Program-made: the position numbers and the translations under genes
Shown: in pieces, positions 27,939 to 40,926 of the stretch
How positions within the stretch are numbered: the stretch's first letter is position 1
Layout of the letters: every line of letters starts with the position of its first letter
Notes under the pieces: generated by a model
Database searches by the model: none
Told to the model about the DNA's origin: nothing
Seen by the model: only the letters and a program-made list of their open reading frames with translations
Assembly: GCF_001437405.1 (NCBI RefSeq)
Contig: NZ_JQBY01000003.1
Span: forward strand, 1-64,000
Direction: 5' to 3'
Origin: Pediococcus ethanolidurans
GTDB taxonomy: Bacteria; Bacillota; Bacilli; Lactobacillales; Lactobacillaceae
DNA length: 64,000 bases

Positions 27939-28730
27939 CTAAATTTGTTCATCTTGAACCAGTGCCACAACTACATATCGATGTGGCTCATGGCCTTCAG
28001 AGAAGGTTGAAACAAAATGATTATCGGCCAAAGCGGCATGAATCACTTTTCGTTCAAACGCGGGCATTGGATCCAAAAATACTGGTTCACCAGTTGCCAC
28101 AACTTCACGAGCCGTATTCTCGGCCAAATGCTGTAAAGTTTCAATTCGTCGTTCCCGATAATTTTCAACATTCAATTCTACATTTACATGTGCAATTCCC
28201 TGGTGAAGTAAAAATACTTGCGCTAATGTTTGCAGAGCATTAATTGTTCGCCCGTGTTTTCCAATTAGCATCCCTTCCTGTTCGGTTTTAAATTCAATCG
28301 AAACCTCACGGTGGTGGAATTTGTTTGTTGCGGTTGCCTCAATTCCTAATTGCGAAACAATTTCGGATAAATAGTTCTGTAACTCTGTCACAACCGCATC
28401 ATTCAAACGTGGACGTGCCGTATGTGTCTCACTTGGTGCTAATTCATTGCTGTGCAGCGATTCGTGAACTTCAGCACTAGTTTCATGATTTGCTTCATCA
28501 GGTTTATTCTGAACTTCAGAATCATTTTTCAATGCTTTATTTTCGTTAGACTTTGATTTCGGATCTACAGGTACTGATATTTCAATCTTAGCTAATCGCT
28601 TACCAATTCCTAAGAATCCTTTTTTCGGTTCAACAAGTGTTGAAATTGTGACAGCTTTTCGATCTAACTTTAAATAAGCAAGACCGATTTCAATTGCTTT
28701 TTCGACCGTTGTTCCCGTATAAGTTGCCAT
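27939..28730 (-). CDS. jag: Jag/KhpB (EloR) RNA-binding protein
   Basis: Cytosolic RNA-binding protein that, with KhpA, affects cell elongation and envelope synthesis in Firmicutes. It has 263 residues: a Jag-N domain (about 1-50, with EKAIEIGLAYLKLD and KKGFLGIGKRLAKIE), an acidic low-complexity linker (about 55-115), a KH domain (with GKHGRTINALQ) and a C-terminal R3H domain (NTAREVVATGEPVFLDPM, H in RKVIHAAL). The ATG at 28730 is selected by GGAGGT 6 nt upstream. It follows yidC as usual. Confidence 0.95.
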   Translation of the reverse strand: MATYTGTTVEKAIEIGLAYLKLDRKAVTISTLVEPKKGFLGIGKRLAKIEISVPVDPKSKSNENKALKNDSEVQNKPDEANHETSAEVHESLHSNELAPSETHTARPRLNDAVVTELQNYLSEIVSQLGIEATATNKFHHREVSIEFKTEQEGMLIGKHGRTINALQTLAQVFLLHQGIAHVNVELNVENYRERRIETLQHLAENTAREVVATGEPVFLDPMPAFERKVIHAALADNHFVSTFSEGHEPHRYVVVALVQDEQI

Positions 28731-28805
28731 TGGCTTACCTCCTTGGTTAAGTTTTATGTACAGTAAAAGGAGATCAGAATGAAACATTCCAATCTCCAGT
28801 TATCT

Positions 28806-29642
28806 TTATCGTTTGTTGCGTCCTTTATAAGCCTTACGTTTTGCCTTGGCCAATGCGCGTTTCTTGTCACGTTCAGCTTGTACCTTTGCTTCACGTTCGC
28901 GATTGATTTTAAATGGATTTTGAATAACCATTGTCTGCCCAGCTTGGAAAATGTTTGTAACCACCCAGTATAGTGAAACAGCAGCTGGTACGCTTAACGC
29001 TGTAAAGAAGATAATTACTGGCATTCCAATTGTCATCATCGTTGTCATACCATTTTGCATTGGTTGCGACTTCATGCTCAACCATGAACTGACATAGGTA
29101 AAGACAGCCGCTAAAATAGGTAAGATAAAGTAAGGATCTTTATCACCCAACTGCAACCACAAGAAGGTCCCAGCTTTTAAGACTTCCGTTCGGTTCACGG
29201 CGGCATACAAAGCATACAAAACAGGTAACTGAACAATTAATGGCAAACACCCTGCAACAGGATTTACACCTGCTTCAGAATAAAGTTTTTGTTGTTCTTC
29301 ACGTAATTTTTGTTGTGTTTCAACATCTTTAGAAGAATACTTCTTTTGTAATGCCTGAACTTTTGGCTGAATTTCAGCGGTTTTCATTGAAGACTTTGTT
29401 TGGTAAATCATCAAAGGCAAAATGATAATTCGAATAATAATGGTAAAGATAATAATTCCCCAACCATAATTATTTCCAAACAGCTTAGATAACCAAATAA
29501 TTGCCCGCGAAAAGTTGTAGACAATCCAGTGATCCCAAATACCGGTACTATTCTTCGTAATGGGAGCTGTACTACATCCAGCTAAAAACAAGGTTAAGCT
29601 GGCAATCGCCATCATCGCGATATTTCTTTTGCTATGTTTCAC
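28806..29642 (-). CDS. yidC: Membrane protein insertase YidC/SpoIIIJ (Oxa1 family)
   Basis: Inserts and folds membrane proteins, alone or with Sec. The 278 residues begin with a lipoprotein signal peptide and lipobox LAGC (Cys23), followed by five membrane segments. The conserved Arg in IIIRIIILPL and the QPKVQALQKKY cytoplasmic loop are present, and the tail is very basic (KRALAKAKRKAYKGRNKR). The start is GTG at 29642, immediately after the rnpA stop codon, so translation is probably coupled. Confidence 0.96.
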   Translation of the reverse strand: MKHSKRNIAMMAIASLTLFLAGCSTAPITKNSTGIWDHWIVYNFSRAIIWLSKLFGNNYGWGIIIFTIIIRIIILPLMIYQTKSSMKTAEIQPKVQALQKKYSSKDVETQQKLREEQQKLYSEAGVNPVAGCLPLIVQLPVLYALYAAVNRTEVLKAGTFLWLQLGDKDPYFILPILAAVFTYVSSWLSMKSQPMQNGMTTMMTIGMPVIIFFTALSVPAAVSLYWVVTNIFQAGQTMVIQNPFKINREREAKVQAERDKKRALAKAKRKAYKGRNKR

Positions 29643-30002
29643 TTACTTTTCCTCACTTTGATCAGTAGTTAAAATATTAGCTAACGTAAATACGTGTTTC
29701 AATTGCTGTTTGGTTTCTTTCATTGAAAGACCAGATGCTTGTGGTCGTGCAATGACCAAAAAGTCAATATCTTGACGTAATTGAGGCTTGAATTCTAGAA
29801 TGCTTTGATTGATGCGACGCTTCATGTAATTTCGCATAACAGCATTGCCAATCTTCTTACCAACAGAAATTCCAACCCGAAAATGGGGTTGTTTGGGCTT
29901 TTCCATCACATAAACAACAAATTTTCGATTTGCGAATGAATTATGTGTTTCAAAAACCTTTTGAAATTCTGTTTCTTTTTTTACACGGTATGACTTGCGC
30001 AT
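29643..30002 (-). CDS. rnpA: Ribonuclease P protein component
   Basis: Protein subunit of RNase P, aiding 5' maturation of tRNAs. It has 119 residues: [18 protein letters not shown] start and the RNR-like basic helix [24 protein letters not shown] precedes the ATG. It sits between rpmH and yidC, the standard origin-proximal arrangement. Confidence 0.97.
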   Translation of the reverse strand: MRKSYRVKKETEFQKVFETHNSFANRKFVVYVMEKPKQPHFRVGISVGKKIGNAVMRNYMKRRINQSILEFKPQLRQDIDFLVIARPQASGLSMKETKQQLKHVFTLANILTTDQSEEK

Positions 30003-30060
30003 GATCTCTCTCCAAAATAATTCGTATCATCAGGGTTTCTTACATATAAAGGCGGCCTAT

Positions 30061-30111
30061 CTTTTATTTTTGAATTTCTTCAAAAATAAAAGACCACTGG
30101 GATCAGTGGCC
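30061..30111 (-). terminator. Tandem overlapping hairpins between rpmH and rnpA
   Basis: On the minus strand GGCCACTG-ATCC-CAGTGGTC is followed by TTTTATTTTTG, a compact terminator one base after the rpmH stop. That T-rich tail is itself one arm of a perfect 14-bp inverted repeat (30061-30074 and 30079-30092, loop TTTC). The site may attenuate rather than fully end transcription into rnpA. Confidence 0.65.
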
Positions 30112-30246
30112 TTATGCAGATAATACTCTTCTACCTTTTAGACGTCGACGTGCTAAAACTCTACGGCCGTTACTTGTACTCATACGTTTACGAAAACCAT
30201 GCACACGTGAACGATGACGCTTCTTTGGTTGATATGTTCTTTTCAA
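30112..30246 (-). CDS. rpmH: Ribosomal protein bL34
   Basis: The 44-residue protein begins [17 protein letters not shown] after the initiator and ends in a basic [12 protein letters not shown], the standard bL34 sequence. The start codon is TTG at 30246 with GGAGGTG 6 nt upstream; no ATG is available. It is too short for ordinary ORF calls. First gene of the minus-strand rpmH-rnpA-yidC-jag cluster. Confidence 0.97.
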   Translation of the reverse strand: MKRTYQPKKRHRSRVHGFRKRMSTSNGRRVLARRRLKGRRVLSA

Positions 30247-30426
30247 TTCGTACACCTCCCATAGCAACACTGAAATTTATATAGATTTCATTTACATAAT
30301 GAAATAACTCAGTATCTAATTACAATTACCATAATATAGTATCACAAATCAATCATCATGCAAAGCTCTTAAACGAAAAAAGATAATTATTTTGTTCACA
30401 CTTCAAACCTATTACGGTGTGTACCC

Positions 30427-30641
30427 TGTGGATAAAAACAAATAGTCTTTTTACTTTTGCACCGTTTTTTCCAAACTTATCCGGATATTCACCCCCTGTG
30501 ATTGAGTTATCCACATTTTCACGATTTTCAGTGGATAACTGCTTGTAACCCCTGTTACTAGGGCTATAGTTATCCACCGTTTTGTGTGAATAACCTAAAT
30601 TTTCATGAAAATTTGCGTTTTTTTCAACATCCTGTGGATAC
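30427..30641. other. oriC: oriC, upstream DnaA-box cluster (incA/B-like)
   Basis: Within 215 bp of the rpmH-dnaA gap are DnaA boxes matching TTATNCACA: 30427-30435 (minus), 30507-30515 (plus) and 30585-30593 (minus, TTATTCACA). Near-matches are at 30530-30538, 30570-30578 and 30633-30641. The gap 30247-30791 holds no gene. Confidence 0.9.
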
Positions 30642-30668
30642 TTTTTTCCCTAACCTGTGATTTATTTT

Positions 30669-30701
30669 AAATAGTTTTCCACATCCTGTGGAAAACTATT
30701 T
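30669..30701 (+). promoter_or_regulatory. DnaA-box-like hairpin upstream of dnaA
   Basis: A perfect 15-bp stem AAATAGTTTTCCACA / TGTGGAAAACTATTT with a 3-nt loop, followed by T residues. Each arm carries TTTTCCACA, one mismatch from a DnaA box. It could be a terminator shielding the origin, or a DnaA-sensitive autoregulatory site. Confidence 0.6.
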
Positions 30702-30791
30702 TTTTTCATGCTAAAATTAATGCATTGTTTCTTTCGATTTAAGAAGTGAAAACACAAAAAATAAACGGTACGTTACTTTGGAGGGATTTTT

Positions 30792-32138
30792 GTGCTAAGT
30801 AAAGACGAACTCTGGGACCAAATAAAGGCCGATTTCCAAAAAGATGATGATATTTCATCACTCGGTTTTTCGACCTGGATCGATGTGGCTAAACCAATCG
30901 ATTTAAAAAATCATATCATGACCATCCAACTGCCATCGCCGTTACATCGCGATTATTGGAAACAGCATTTAGCACCAAAATTTGTTGAATATGCCTATCT
31001 AATTACGCAGGCGGATATTACGCCCGACTTTGTCTTAGAAGGCGAGCAAGAAGAAACAGTTCAACAAGAAAAAAAGGCCGTTGAAAAACCAAAGACAACG
31101 CCCGACTTTATGGAAGTAACTACATTAAATGATAAATATACATTTGATACTTTCGTAACTGGTAAGGGAAATCAAATGGCGCACGCTGCTGCTTTAGTTG
31201 TTTCTGAAGACCCCGGCACCATGTATAATCCACTCTTCTTTTATGGAGGCGTTGGCCTTGGCAAAACGCATTTAATGCATGCGATTGGCCATCAAATTCT
31301 CAAAAATAATCCTGATACAAACGTTAAATACGTAACTAGTGAAGCATTTACAAATGATTTTATTAATGCGATTCAATCAAAACATCAAGAAGAATTTCGG
31401 GAAGTTTATCGAAACGTTGATCTCCTTTTAGTTGATGATGTTCAGTTCTTTGCTGACAAAGAGGCTACGCAAGAAGAATTTTTCCACACATTTGAGGCTT
31501 TATATAGTAATCAAAAACAAATTGTTCTAACCTCAGATCGTTTGCCTAACGAAATCCCCAAACTACAAGAACGCCTTGTTTCTCGTTTTAAATGGGGATT
31601 ATCCGTCGATATCACACCACCTGATTTGGAAACGCGAATCGCTATTTTGCGTGAAAAAGCCATGGCAGATAAAATTGAAATTCCTGATGACACTTTAAAC
31701 TACATTGCCACGCAGGTTGATTCCAATGTTCGTGAATTAGAAGGTGCGTTAGCTCGTGTCCAAGCTTACGCAAACTTACAAAGTACCAGCATTACCACTG
31801 ATTTAGCTTCCGAAGCCATGCGTAGTTTGAACTTTGGTACCAAGTTTAGTGAAGTTTCCATTTCTTTGATTCAGGATAAAGTAGCCAAGTATTATCACAC
31901 ATCTATTTCTGACCTAAAGGGTAAAAAGCGAATGAAATCAATTGTGGTTCCTCGTCAAATTGCCATGTATTTATCACGCGAGCTTACCAATGCTTCTTTA
32001 CCAAAAATTGGAACCGAATTTGGTGGTAAGGATCACACAACCGTTATTCATGCCCATGAAAAAATTGCGGCAGCCTTAAAAAAGGATGACGATTTACAAC
32101 GTCAAATTGGTGATTTAAAAAGTGAGCTGAAACCATAG
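30792..32138 (+). CDS. dnaA: Chromosomal replication initiator DnaA
   Basis: AAA+ initiator that binds DnaA boxes and melts the origin. The 448 residues comprise domain I (1-80), an acidic linker (80-108), the AAA+ domain with Walker [10 protein letters not shown] (152-160) and Walker [10 protein letters not shown], and C-terminal domain IV with the DnaA signature ([27 protein letters not shown]). The start is GTG at 30792, placed by GGAGGG 6 nt upstream. DnaA boxes flank it on both sides. Confidence 0.99.
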   Translation: MLSKDELWDQIKADFQKDDDISSLGFSTWIDVAKPIDLKNHIMTIQLPSPLHRDYWKQHLAPKFVEYAYLITQADITPDFVLEGEQEETVQQEKKAVEKPKTTPDFMEVTTLNDKYTFDTFVTGKGNQMAHAAALVVSEDPGTMYNPLFFYGGVGLGKTHLMHAIGHQILKNNPDTNVKYVTSEAFTNDFINAIQSKHQEEFREVYRNVDLLLVDDVQFFADKEATQEEFFHTFEALYSNQKQIVLTSDRLPNEIPKLQERLVSRFKWGLSVDITPPDLETRIAILREKAMADKIEIPDDTLNYIATQVDSNVRELEGALARVQAYANLQSTSITTDLASEAMRSLNFGTKFSEVSISLIQDKVAKYYHTSISDLKGKKRMKSIVVPRQIAMYLSRELTNASLPKIGTEFGGKDHTTVIHAHEKIAAALKKDDDLQRQIGDLKSELKP

Positions 32139-32140
32139 AC

Positions 32141-32288
32141 TGTGGACAAGTGTGAATTACTTTTAAAGTTATCCACATGTTATAAACATAGATAATCTTT
32201 GACCTACCTAAGCGTTAGGTTACATTTACACAATATCAACAGCCCCTATTACTACTGTTACTTTTAATATATAATTATATATAAATAC
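32141..32288. other. oriC: oriC, dnaA-dnaN unwinding region (incC-like)
   Basis: A perfect DnaA box TTATCCACA at 32169-32177, weaker ones at 32141-32149 and 32151-32159, and TTTACACA at 32225-32232. A GC cluster (GCCCC, 32242-32246) follows, then trinucleotide repeats CTATTACTACTGTTACTT (32246-32263), which match the layout of B. subtilis DnaA-trios, then an AT-only tract (32264-32285). This is the expected basal unwinding system. Confidence 0.85.
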
Positions 32289-32315
32289 ATTTCGTCCAAA
32301 GGAGATTCTTAAAAA

Positions 32316-33455
32316 ATGAAATTCACTGTAAAACGAGCTGCATTCATTAAAAAATTAAATGACGTTCAAAGAGCAATTTCTTCTAAAACAACGATTCCAA
32401 TTTTGACCGGATTAAAACTAGATGTTGAATCTGATCAGATTATCCTAACTGGTAGTGATGCAGATATTTCAATCGAGACAGTTTTAGATGCAAAAAATGA
32501 AGATAACGGATTGTCAATTACTGATCCGGGGAAAATCGTATTACCAGCTCATTTCTTTAGTGATATTGTTAAACGTCTTCCAGAAGAATCAATGACAGTT
32601 GAAATTACCGAAGGATTTCAAACAGAAATTTCATCCGGAGCAGCAGAATTTACTATTAATGGTTTAGACGCTAATAATTATCCGCGCTTACCAGAACTTG
32701 ATGGTAATGATCAAATTCAACTTTCTGGAAATGTGTTTAAACAATTAATTAGTCAAACCGTTTTGGCAGTTTCAACCCAGGAAAGTCGTCCAATTCTAAC
32801 TGGGGTTCATTTTAGTATTGATGGTGATAAATTTGTGGCTGTTGCAACTGATAGCCATCGCTTAAGTCAACGTCAAATTAAATTACCACAAGGAAATACC
32901 GGCAAATATGATGTCATCATTCCCGGAAAAAGTCTCGTTGAGTTGTCGCGAATGATTGGTGAGGAAAATCCCGATGTTATTATGAGAATTTCCGAAAATC
33001 AGGTTTTATTTACACTAGGTGACACAGCGTTCTATTCTCGTTTGCTTGAAGGAAATTATCCTGATACTTCTCGTTTGATTCCAAAAGAAGCAACAACTAC
33101 TTTGGAATTTGATGCACCTGCACTATTAGCTGCAATTGAACGAGCTTCCCTGTTATCACATGAAAGTCGCAATAATGTTGTCAAACTAGCCATTACAACG
33201 GCCGATAAAAAAATTGTTATTTCGGGTAACTCACCTGATGTTGGTAATGTGGAAGAACAACTGGATGCAAAGGTTGTTGAAGGTGAAGACTTGGAAATTT
33301 CATTTAACCCAGACTATATGAAAGATGCGTTACGGTCATTTGGCCAAACTGAAATTCAAGTTTCATTTACTTCAGCATTACGACCATTTACATTGGTTCC
33401 AACTGAAGATCAAGAAAACTTTATTCAATTGATCACACCAGTTCGAACATTTTAG
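32316..33455 (+). CDS. dnaN: DNA polymerase III beta subunit (sliding clamp)
   Basis: Ring-shaped processivity clamp. It has 379 residues, an N-terminal MKFTVKRAAFIKKLNDVQRA start, three repeated clamp folds and a C-terminal LITPVRTF that closes the peptide-binding pocket. AAAGGAG lies upstream of the ATG. It follows the origin unwinding region and ends 15 bp before the repeat element at 33471. Confidence 0.99.
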   Translation: MKFTVKRAAFIKKLNDVQRAISSKTTIPILTGLKLDVESDQIILTGSDADISIETVLDAKNEDNGLSITDPGKIVLPAHFFSDIVKRLPEESMTVEITEGFQTEISSGAAEFTINGLDANNYPRLPELDGNDQIQLSGNVFKQLISQTVLAVSTQESRPILTGVHFSIDGDKFVAVATDSHRLSQRQIKLPQGNTGKYDVIIPGKSLVELSRMIGEENPDVIMRISENQVLFTLGDTAFYSRLLEGNYPDTSRLIPKEATTTLEFDAPALLAAIERASLLSHESRNNVVKLAITTADKKIVISGNSPDVGNVEEQLDAKVVEGEDLEISFNPDYMKDALRSFGQTEIQVSFTSALRPFTLVPTEDQENFIQLITPVRTF

Positions 33456-33471
33456 ATATAAAGTTCATAAA

Positions 33472-33630
33472 CTAAAGGTTGAAAGCACAAAAGCGTTCGT
33501 GGTAACAAGATTGGATCTAAATGCCGTCTTCCAGACCAGGTGAGCCGCAGGACGGCAGTTAAACTATTTTTTGAAGTCTAAGTCGTTTAACAGCAGTTAT
33601 TGATGTGATTTTGATACTTTCAACCTTTAG
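33472..33630. mobile_element. MITE-like element, copy B (short form)
   Basis: Perfect 14-bp terminal inverted repeats CTAAAGGTTGAAAG (33472-33485) and CTTTCAACCTTTAG (33617-33630) are flanked by an exact 8-bp direct repeat TTCATAAA (33464-33471 and 33631-33638). The interior has a GCCGTC / GACGGC hairpin and no ORF. It lacks the long core hairpin of copies A and C but shares the right half with copy C. Confidence 0.85.
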
Positions 33631-33642
33631 TTCATAAATAAA

Positions 33643-33690
33643 AAAACACGAAGTTGAGAAAATGTTTTCTCAACCTCGTGTTTTATTTTT
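33643..33690 (+). terminator. Terminator of dnaN
   Basis: AAAACACGAaGTTGAGAAAA pairs with TTTTCTCAAC-TCGTGTTTT, followed by ATTTTT. It lies beyond repeat copy B, which therefore inserted between dnaN and its terminator. Confidence 0.85.
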
Positions 33691-33795
33691 CATCTAGAAA
33701 TTAAATTCAGAGGATTTGAGAAAAATACGCAGAAAATGGCAAAAGTGTCTCCCTGTGTTCAAAATCGCTTAAAACGCGAATCATAGCCTCTGAGA

Positions 33796-33824
33796 TTGTT
33801 TTTTTAGGTTTTAAAAGGTATAAT
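33796..33824 (+). promoter_or_regulatory. Promoter of yaaA-recF-gyrB-gyrA
   Basis: TTGTTT (33796-33801), a 17-bp spacer and a consensus TATAAT (33819-33824). Confidence 0.7.
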
Positions 33825-33941
33825 AGAAAGGTATTGGTAAAGATTCTGCAAAAAATCAAATGAATTATTTTTAGGATGACAAAACACCACTTTAATAATT
33901 AATTGATTTAAAAAATAAGCTTTAGAAAGGTGGTTGTAATT

Positions 33942-34169
33942 TTGGAAAAAGAAGTTTTAATTACAACGCCATTCATTACGCTCGGTCAACTCTTAAAAGA
34001 AGAATCAATCATTGGGACTGGTGGACAGGCTAAATGGTATCTTCGTGAACATGCTATAGAGGTAAATGATGAGCCTGAGAATCGGCGGGGAAAAAAGCTA
34101 TATCCTAAGGACACAGTTGATATTCCAGGTGAAGGACGGTTTCTTGTGCGTTCAAGACGTGAGGATTAG
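33942..34169 (+). CDS. yaaA: S4-domain RNA-binding protein YaaA
   Basis: A 75-residue S4-like RNA-binding protein found between dnaN and recF in Firmicutes. The S4 motif [47 protein letters not shown] covers almost the whole protein (described here by its ends: TLGQLLKE to [10 protein letters not shown]). The TTG at 33942 is chosen, 8 nt after AAGGTGG; the GTG at 33930 overlaps that site. It is 2 bp from recF and first in the recF-gyrBA operon. Confidence 0.92.
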   Translation: MEKEVLITTPFITLGQLLKEESIIGTGGQAKWYLREHAIEVNDEPENRRGKKLYPKDTVDIPGEGRFLVRSRRED

Positions 34170-34171
34170 TC

Positions 34172-37272
<3,101 letters not shown>

Positions 37273-37295
37273 TTTAGGATTGGAGGTTAAAGAAT

Positions 37296-39836
37296 TTGTC
37301 TGACGAAGAAAATATTGGAACTCGAGTGACAAATGTCAATTTGAGTCGAGAAATGCGAACATCCTTCCTAGATTATGCAATGAGTGTTATTGTGGCACGA
37401 GCTTTGCCAGATGTACGAGATGGCTTAAAACCAGTACATCGCCGAATTTTATATGGGATGAATGAACTAGGAGTTACGCCGGAAAAACCTTATAAGAAGT
37501 CAGCCAGAATCGTTGGGGATGTCATGGGTAAATATCATCCCCATGGTGATTCCGCAATCTATGAATCAATGGTACGAATGGCCCAAGATTTCAGTTATCG
37601 TTACATGTTAGTTGATGGTCATGGTAACTTTGGTTCTGTTGATGGTGATGGCGCAGCTGCAATGCGTTATACCGAAGCTCGAATGAGCAAAATTGCGGTT
37701 GAAATGTTACGCGATATCAATAAAAATACGGTTGATTTTCAAGAAAACTATGATGGAACAGAGCGAGAACCAAAAGTTTTGCCAGCCCGTTTTCCCAATT
37801 TATTAGTTAATGGAGCAACTGGAATTGCGGTCGGGATGACGACCAATATTCCGCCACATAACTTATCTGAAGTCATTAGTGCTATTCATATTTTGATGGA
37901 TAATCCTGAAGCTACTACGGCTGATTTGATGGAAGCCGTTCCTGGACCTGACTTCCCAACTGGTGGAGTGGTTATGGGTAAATCAGGAATTCGAAAAGCC
38001 TATGAAACTGGTAAAGGTACGATTATTTTGCGTGCCAAAGTTGATATTGAACAGGAAAAGAGTGGCCGTGAAAAAATTGTGGTCACTGAACTTCCATACA
38101 TGGTCAATAAGGCAAAGTTAATCGAAAGAATTGCTGAATTAGCTCGTGATAAACGAATTGAAGGCATCACAGATGTAAACGATGAAACCGATCGTGAAGG
38201 TATGCGAGTGGTAATTGACGTTCGTCGTGATATGAGTGCTTCTGTTGTTTTAAACAATTTGTACAAAATGACTTTGATGCAAACCACATTTAGCTTTAAT
38301 ATGCTGGCAATTGTGGATGGTGCACCAAAAGTTTTGAGTTTAAAGCAGATTCTACAGTATTACCTTAAACATCAAGAAGAAGTTATTCGTCGTCGAACTG
38401 AATTTGATTTGAAAAAGGCGCAAGCACGTGCCCATATCCTTGAAGGCTTACGAATAGCCCTTGATCATATTGATGAAATCATTTCAATTATTCGTAACTC
38501 TGAAACGGCTGAGATTGCCAAAGATCAGTTGATGCATAACTATTCATTGTCTGATAAACAATCCCAAGCCATTTTGGATATGCGTTTGGTTCGTTTAACC
38601 GGTTTGGAACGTGAAAAAGTTGAGAATGAATACAACAAGTTAACGGCTGAAATCGCTGATTACAAAGATATCTTAGTTCATACGGAACGGATCAATCAGA
38701 TTATTTATCAAGAATTACTTGATATTCAAGATAAATTTGGTGATAAACGACGAACAGAATTACTTGTAGGTGAAGTTCTTAGCCTTGAAGACGAAGATTT
38801 GATTGAAGAAGAAGACGTCATGGTTACGTTGACACATAATGGTTACGTAAAACGGATGCCACAATCTGAATTCAAATCCCAACGTCGCGGTGGTCGTGGT
38901 GTACAAGGAATGGGAGTTCATGATGATGATTTCATTGAACATCTTGTTTCAAGCTCCACCCATGATGTGCTGTTATTCTTTACCAATGCCGGTAAAGTTT
39001 ACCGAATGAAAGGTTATGAGATTCCAGAGTATGGCCGAACTGCCAAGGGAATTCCGGTTATTAATCTTTTGGGAATTAGTGCAGGTGAAAGCATTCAGGC
39101 TGTCATTAATGCCGGTCAAGATCATGACCAAGCAGATGAACGCTACCTCTTTTTCACAACGTTAAAAGGAGTTGTCAAACGAACTCCTTTGAATGAATTT
39201 TTGAATATCCGAAGCAATGGTTTAAAAGCAATTAACTTAAAAGATGATGATGAGTTAATTAATGTGGTTATCACAGACAATAAACAAAATATCATTATTG
39301 GTACTCATAAAGGGTATGCGGTTAGTTTTGCTGAAGGTTCTGTTCGGTCAATGGGTCGTTCAGCGACTGGTGTTCGTGGTATTCGTTTACGAGACGATGA
39401 CTATGTGGTTGGGGTTGATTTATTGAAACCAGAAAGCAAAGTACTCGTCATTACTGAAAAAGGATACGGAAAACGGACATTGGCTAGTGAATATCCAATT
39501 AAAGGACGTGGCGGTAAAGGAATTAAAACTGCTAATGTCACAACCAAGAACGGACCGTTAGCTGGTTTGACGACGGTTGCTGGTGATGAAGATATCATGT
39601 TGATTACTGATCGTGGTGTTATGATTCGTTTTGATGTGGATTCTGTACCAGAAACAGGACGTGCAACAATGGGTGTTCATTTAATTAAAATTGATGAAGA
39701 TTCCAAGGTTGCGACAATGGCCAAAGTAGATCATGAAGACGAAGATGATCCTGATGAAGCACCACAAGATTCATCTGCTGATAGTCAAGCTCAATCTACT
39801 GAAGAAACTTCAACTGAAGATTCTTCTGAAGAATAA
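37296..39836 (+). CDS. gyrA: DNA gyrase subunit A
   Basis: DNA-cleaving subunit of gyrase. It has 846 residues. The catalytic Tyr is in [15 protein letters not shown] and the quinolone-resistance region is [20 protein letters not shown], with Ser and Glu at the usual positions (wild-type-like). The C-terminal beta-pinwheel has a GyrA box RRGGRGVQG and a long acidic/Ser/Thr tail after it. The start is TTG at 37296 with GGAGG upstream. Confidence 0.99.
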   Translation: MSDEENIGTRVTNVNLSREMRTSFLDYAMSVIVARALPDVRDGLKPVHRRILYGMNELGVTPEKPYKKSARIVGDVMGKYHPHGDSAIYESMVRMAQDFSYRYMLVDGHGNFGSVDGDGAAAMRYTEARMSKIAVEMLRDINKNTVDFQENYDGTEREPKVLPARFPNLLVNGATGIAVGMTTNIPPHNLSEVISAIHILMDNPEATTADLMEAVPGPDFPTGGVVMGKSGIRKAYETGKGTIILRAKVDIEQEKSGREKIVVTELPYMVNKAKLIERIAELARDKRIEGITDVNDETDREGMRVVIDVRRDMSASVVLNNLYKMTLMQTTFSFNMLAIVDGAPKVLSLKQILQYYLKHQEEVIRRRTEFDLKKAQARAHILEGLRIALDHIDEIISIIRNSETAEIAKDQLMHNYSLSDKQSQAILDMRLVRLTGLEREKVENEYNKLTAEIADYKDILVHTERINQIIYQELLDIQDKFGDKRRTELLVGEVLSLEDEDLIEEEDVMVTLTHNGYVKRMPQSEFKSQRRGGRGVQGMGVHDDDFIEHLVSSSTHDVLLFFTNAGKVYRMKGYEIPEYGRTAKGIPVINLLGISAGESIQAVINAGQDHDQADERYLFFTTLKGVVKRTPLNEFLNIRSNGLKAINLKDDDELINVVITDNKQNIIIGTHKGYAVSFAEGSVRSMGRSATGVRGIRLRDDDYVVGVDLLKPESKVLVITEKGYGKRTLASEYPIKGRGGKGIKTANVTTKNGPLAGLTTVAGDEDIMLITDRGVMIRFDVDSVPETGRATMGVHLIKIDEDSKVATMAKVDHEDEDDPDEAPQDSSADSQAQSTEETSTEDSSEE

Positions 39837-39849
39837 TAAATAAATAAAA

Positions 39850-39906
39850 TAAATCTCAATAAACAACGTAACTTAGTTATGTATCGTTTATTGGGATTTT
39901 TGTTTA
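39850..39906 (+). terminator. Terminator of gyrA
   Basis: AAATCTCAATAAAC pairs with GTTTATTGGGATTT across a 20-nt loop, followed by TTGTTT. Confidence 0.8.
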
Positions 39907-39935
39907 TTGCGTTGCACAAGTATGCATGCTATAAT
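39907..39935 (+). promoter_or_regulatory. Promoter of rpsF-ssb-rpsR
   Basis: TTGCGT (39907-39912), a 17-bp spacer and TATAAT (39930-39935). Confidence 0.7.
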
Positions 39936-39974
39936 TTAAGTTCGTGAGTAACTATTAATTTAGAAGCTCTCCTT

Positions 39975-39998
39975 GCTTTCTTAAATCGTTAAGAAAGC
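39975..39998 (+). promoter_or_regulatory. Leader hairpin upstream of rpsF
   Basis: Perfect 10-bp stem GCTTTCTTAA / TTAAGAAAGC with a 4-nt loop in the 5' leader, 15 nt before the GGAGG. It may be part of an S6:S18 autoregulatory leader, which is known upstream of rpsF in many bacteria; the exact motif was not confirmed. Confidence 0.45.
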
Positions 39999-40027
39999 CA
40001 CTTAGTCCATAAGGAGGTGTAAAACAC

Positions 40028-40318
40028 ATGGCACAAAAATCATATGAGATTACTTATATCATTGCACCAGATGTTGAAGAAGCAGCTAAGGCAGCCTTAG
40101 TAGAACGCTTTGACAAGATCTTGACTGACAATGGTGCAGAAGTGGTTGATTCAAAGGATTGGTCCAAGCGTCGTTTTGCTTATGAAATCGGTGGATACAA
40201 CGAAGGTATCTATCATGTCGTAAACGTTAAAACAAACGATGACAAGGCCTTGAACGAATTTGACCGAATTTCAAAGATTACTGACGGCATCTTACGTCAC
40301 ATGATCGTTGTACGTTAA
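40028..40318 (+). CDS. rpsF: Ribosomal protein bS6
   Basis: A 96-residue small-subunit protein, start [18 protein letters not shown], with the family block [30 protein letters not shown] precedes the ATG. First gene of rpsF-ssb-rpsR. Confidence 0.98.
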   Translation: MAQKSYEITYIIAPDVEEAAKAALVERFDKILTDNGAEVVDSKDWSKRRFAYEIGGYNEGIYHVVNVKTNDDKALNEFDRISKITDGILRHMIVVR

Positions 40319-40359
40319 ACAATAAACAGAATTATTAATTCAGAAAGGAGTCATTGTTT

Positions 40360-40905
40360 ATGATAAACCGAACAGTTCTTGTTGGACGCTTAACCAGAGA
40401 TCCTGATTTACGATACACCAACAGCGGTGCTGCAGTTGCTACCTTCACAGTAGCAGTTAATCGACAATTTACGAACTCTCAAGGAGAACGTGAAGCTGAT
40501 TTTATTAACTGTGTGATTTGGCGAAAGGCAGCCGAGAACTTTGCTAACTTTACCCATAAAGGTTCATTGGTGGGTGTGGATGGACGAATTCAAACGCGTT
40601 CATACGAAAACCAACAGGGTCAACGGGTATATGTAACAGAAGTAGTTGTTGAAAACTTTTCATTGTTGGAATCTCGAGCTCAGTCCGAGCAACGTCAGCA
40701 ACAGAGCGGCAACACGGGATTTCAGAGCAATGCTCCTCAATCATCCGGCAATACCAATCCATTTGATGCTGGGCAAGGAAACAACAATAGTAACAGCCAA
40801 AGCAACAGCAATGGCAATGCTTCTAGTGCAAGTTCTAACCCGAATGATCCATTTGCAGATAATGGCGAACAAATTGATATTTCCGATGATGATTTACCAT
40901 TTTAA
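40360..40905 (+). CDS. ssb: Single-stranded DNA-binding protein
   Basis: A 181-residue SSB with OB fold (about residues 1-108, [20 protein letters not shown]), a Gln/Asn/Ser-rich flexible linker and the acidic protein-interaction tip DISDDDLPF. The ATG at 40360 is placed by AAAGGAG 9 nt upstream, not the in-frame TTG two codons earlier. It lies between rpsF and rpsR. Confidence 0.97.
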   Translation: MINRTVLVGRLTRDPDLRYTNSGAAVATFTVAVNRQFTNSQGEREADFINCVIWRKAAENFANFTHKGSLVGVDGRIQTRSYENQQGQRVYVTEVVVENFSLLESRAQSEQRQQQSGNTGFQSNAPQSSGNTNPFDAGQGNNNSNSQSNSNGNASSASSNPNDPFADNGEQIDISDDDLPF

Positions 40906-40926
40906 TCATTAGAGGAGGGATTTTCA

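Noticed and set aside
30356-30577. 73-codon minus-strand ORF between rpmH and dnaA
   Set aside because: It coincides with the DnaA-box cluster, has no ribosome binding site, and its residues come from repeated TTATCCACA motifs.
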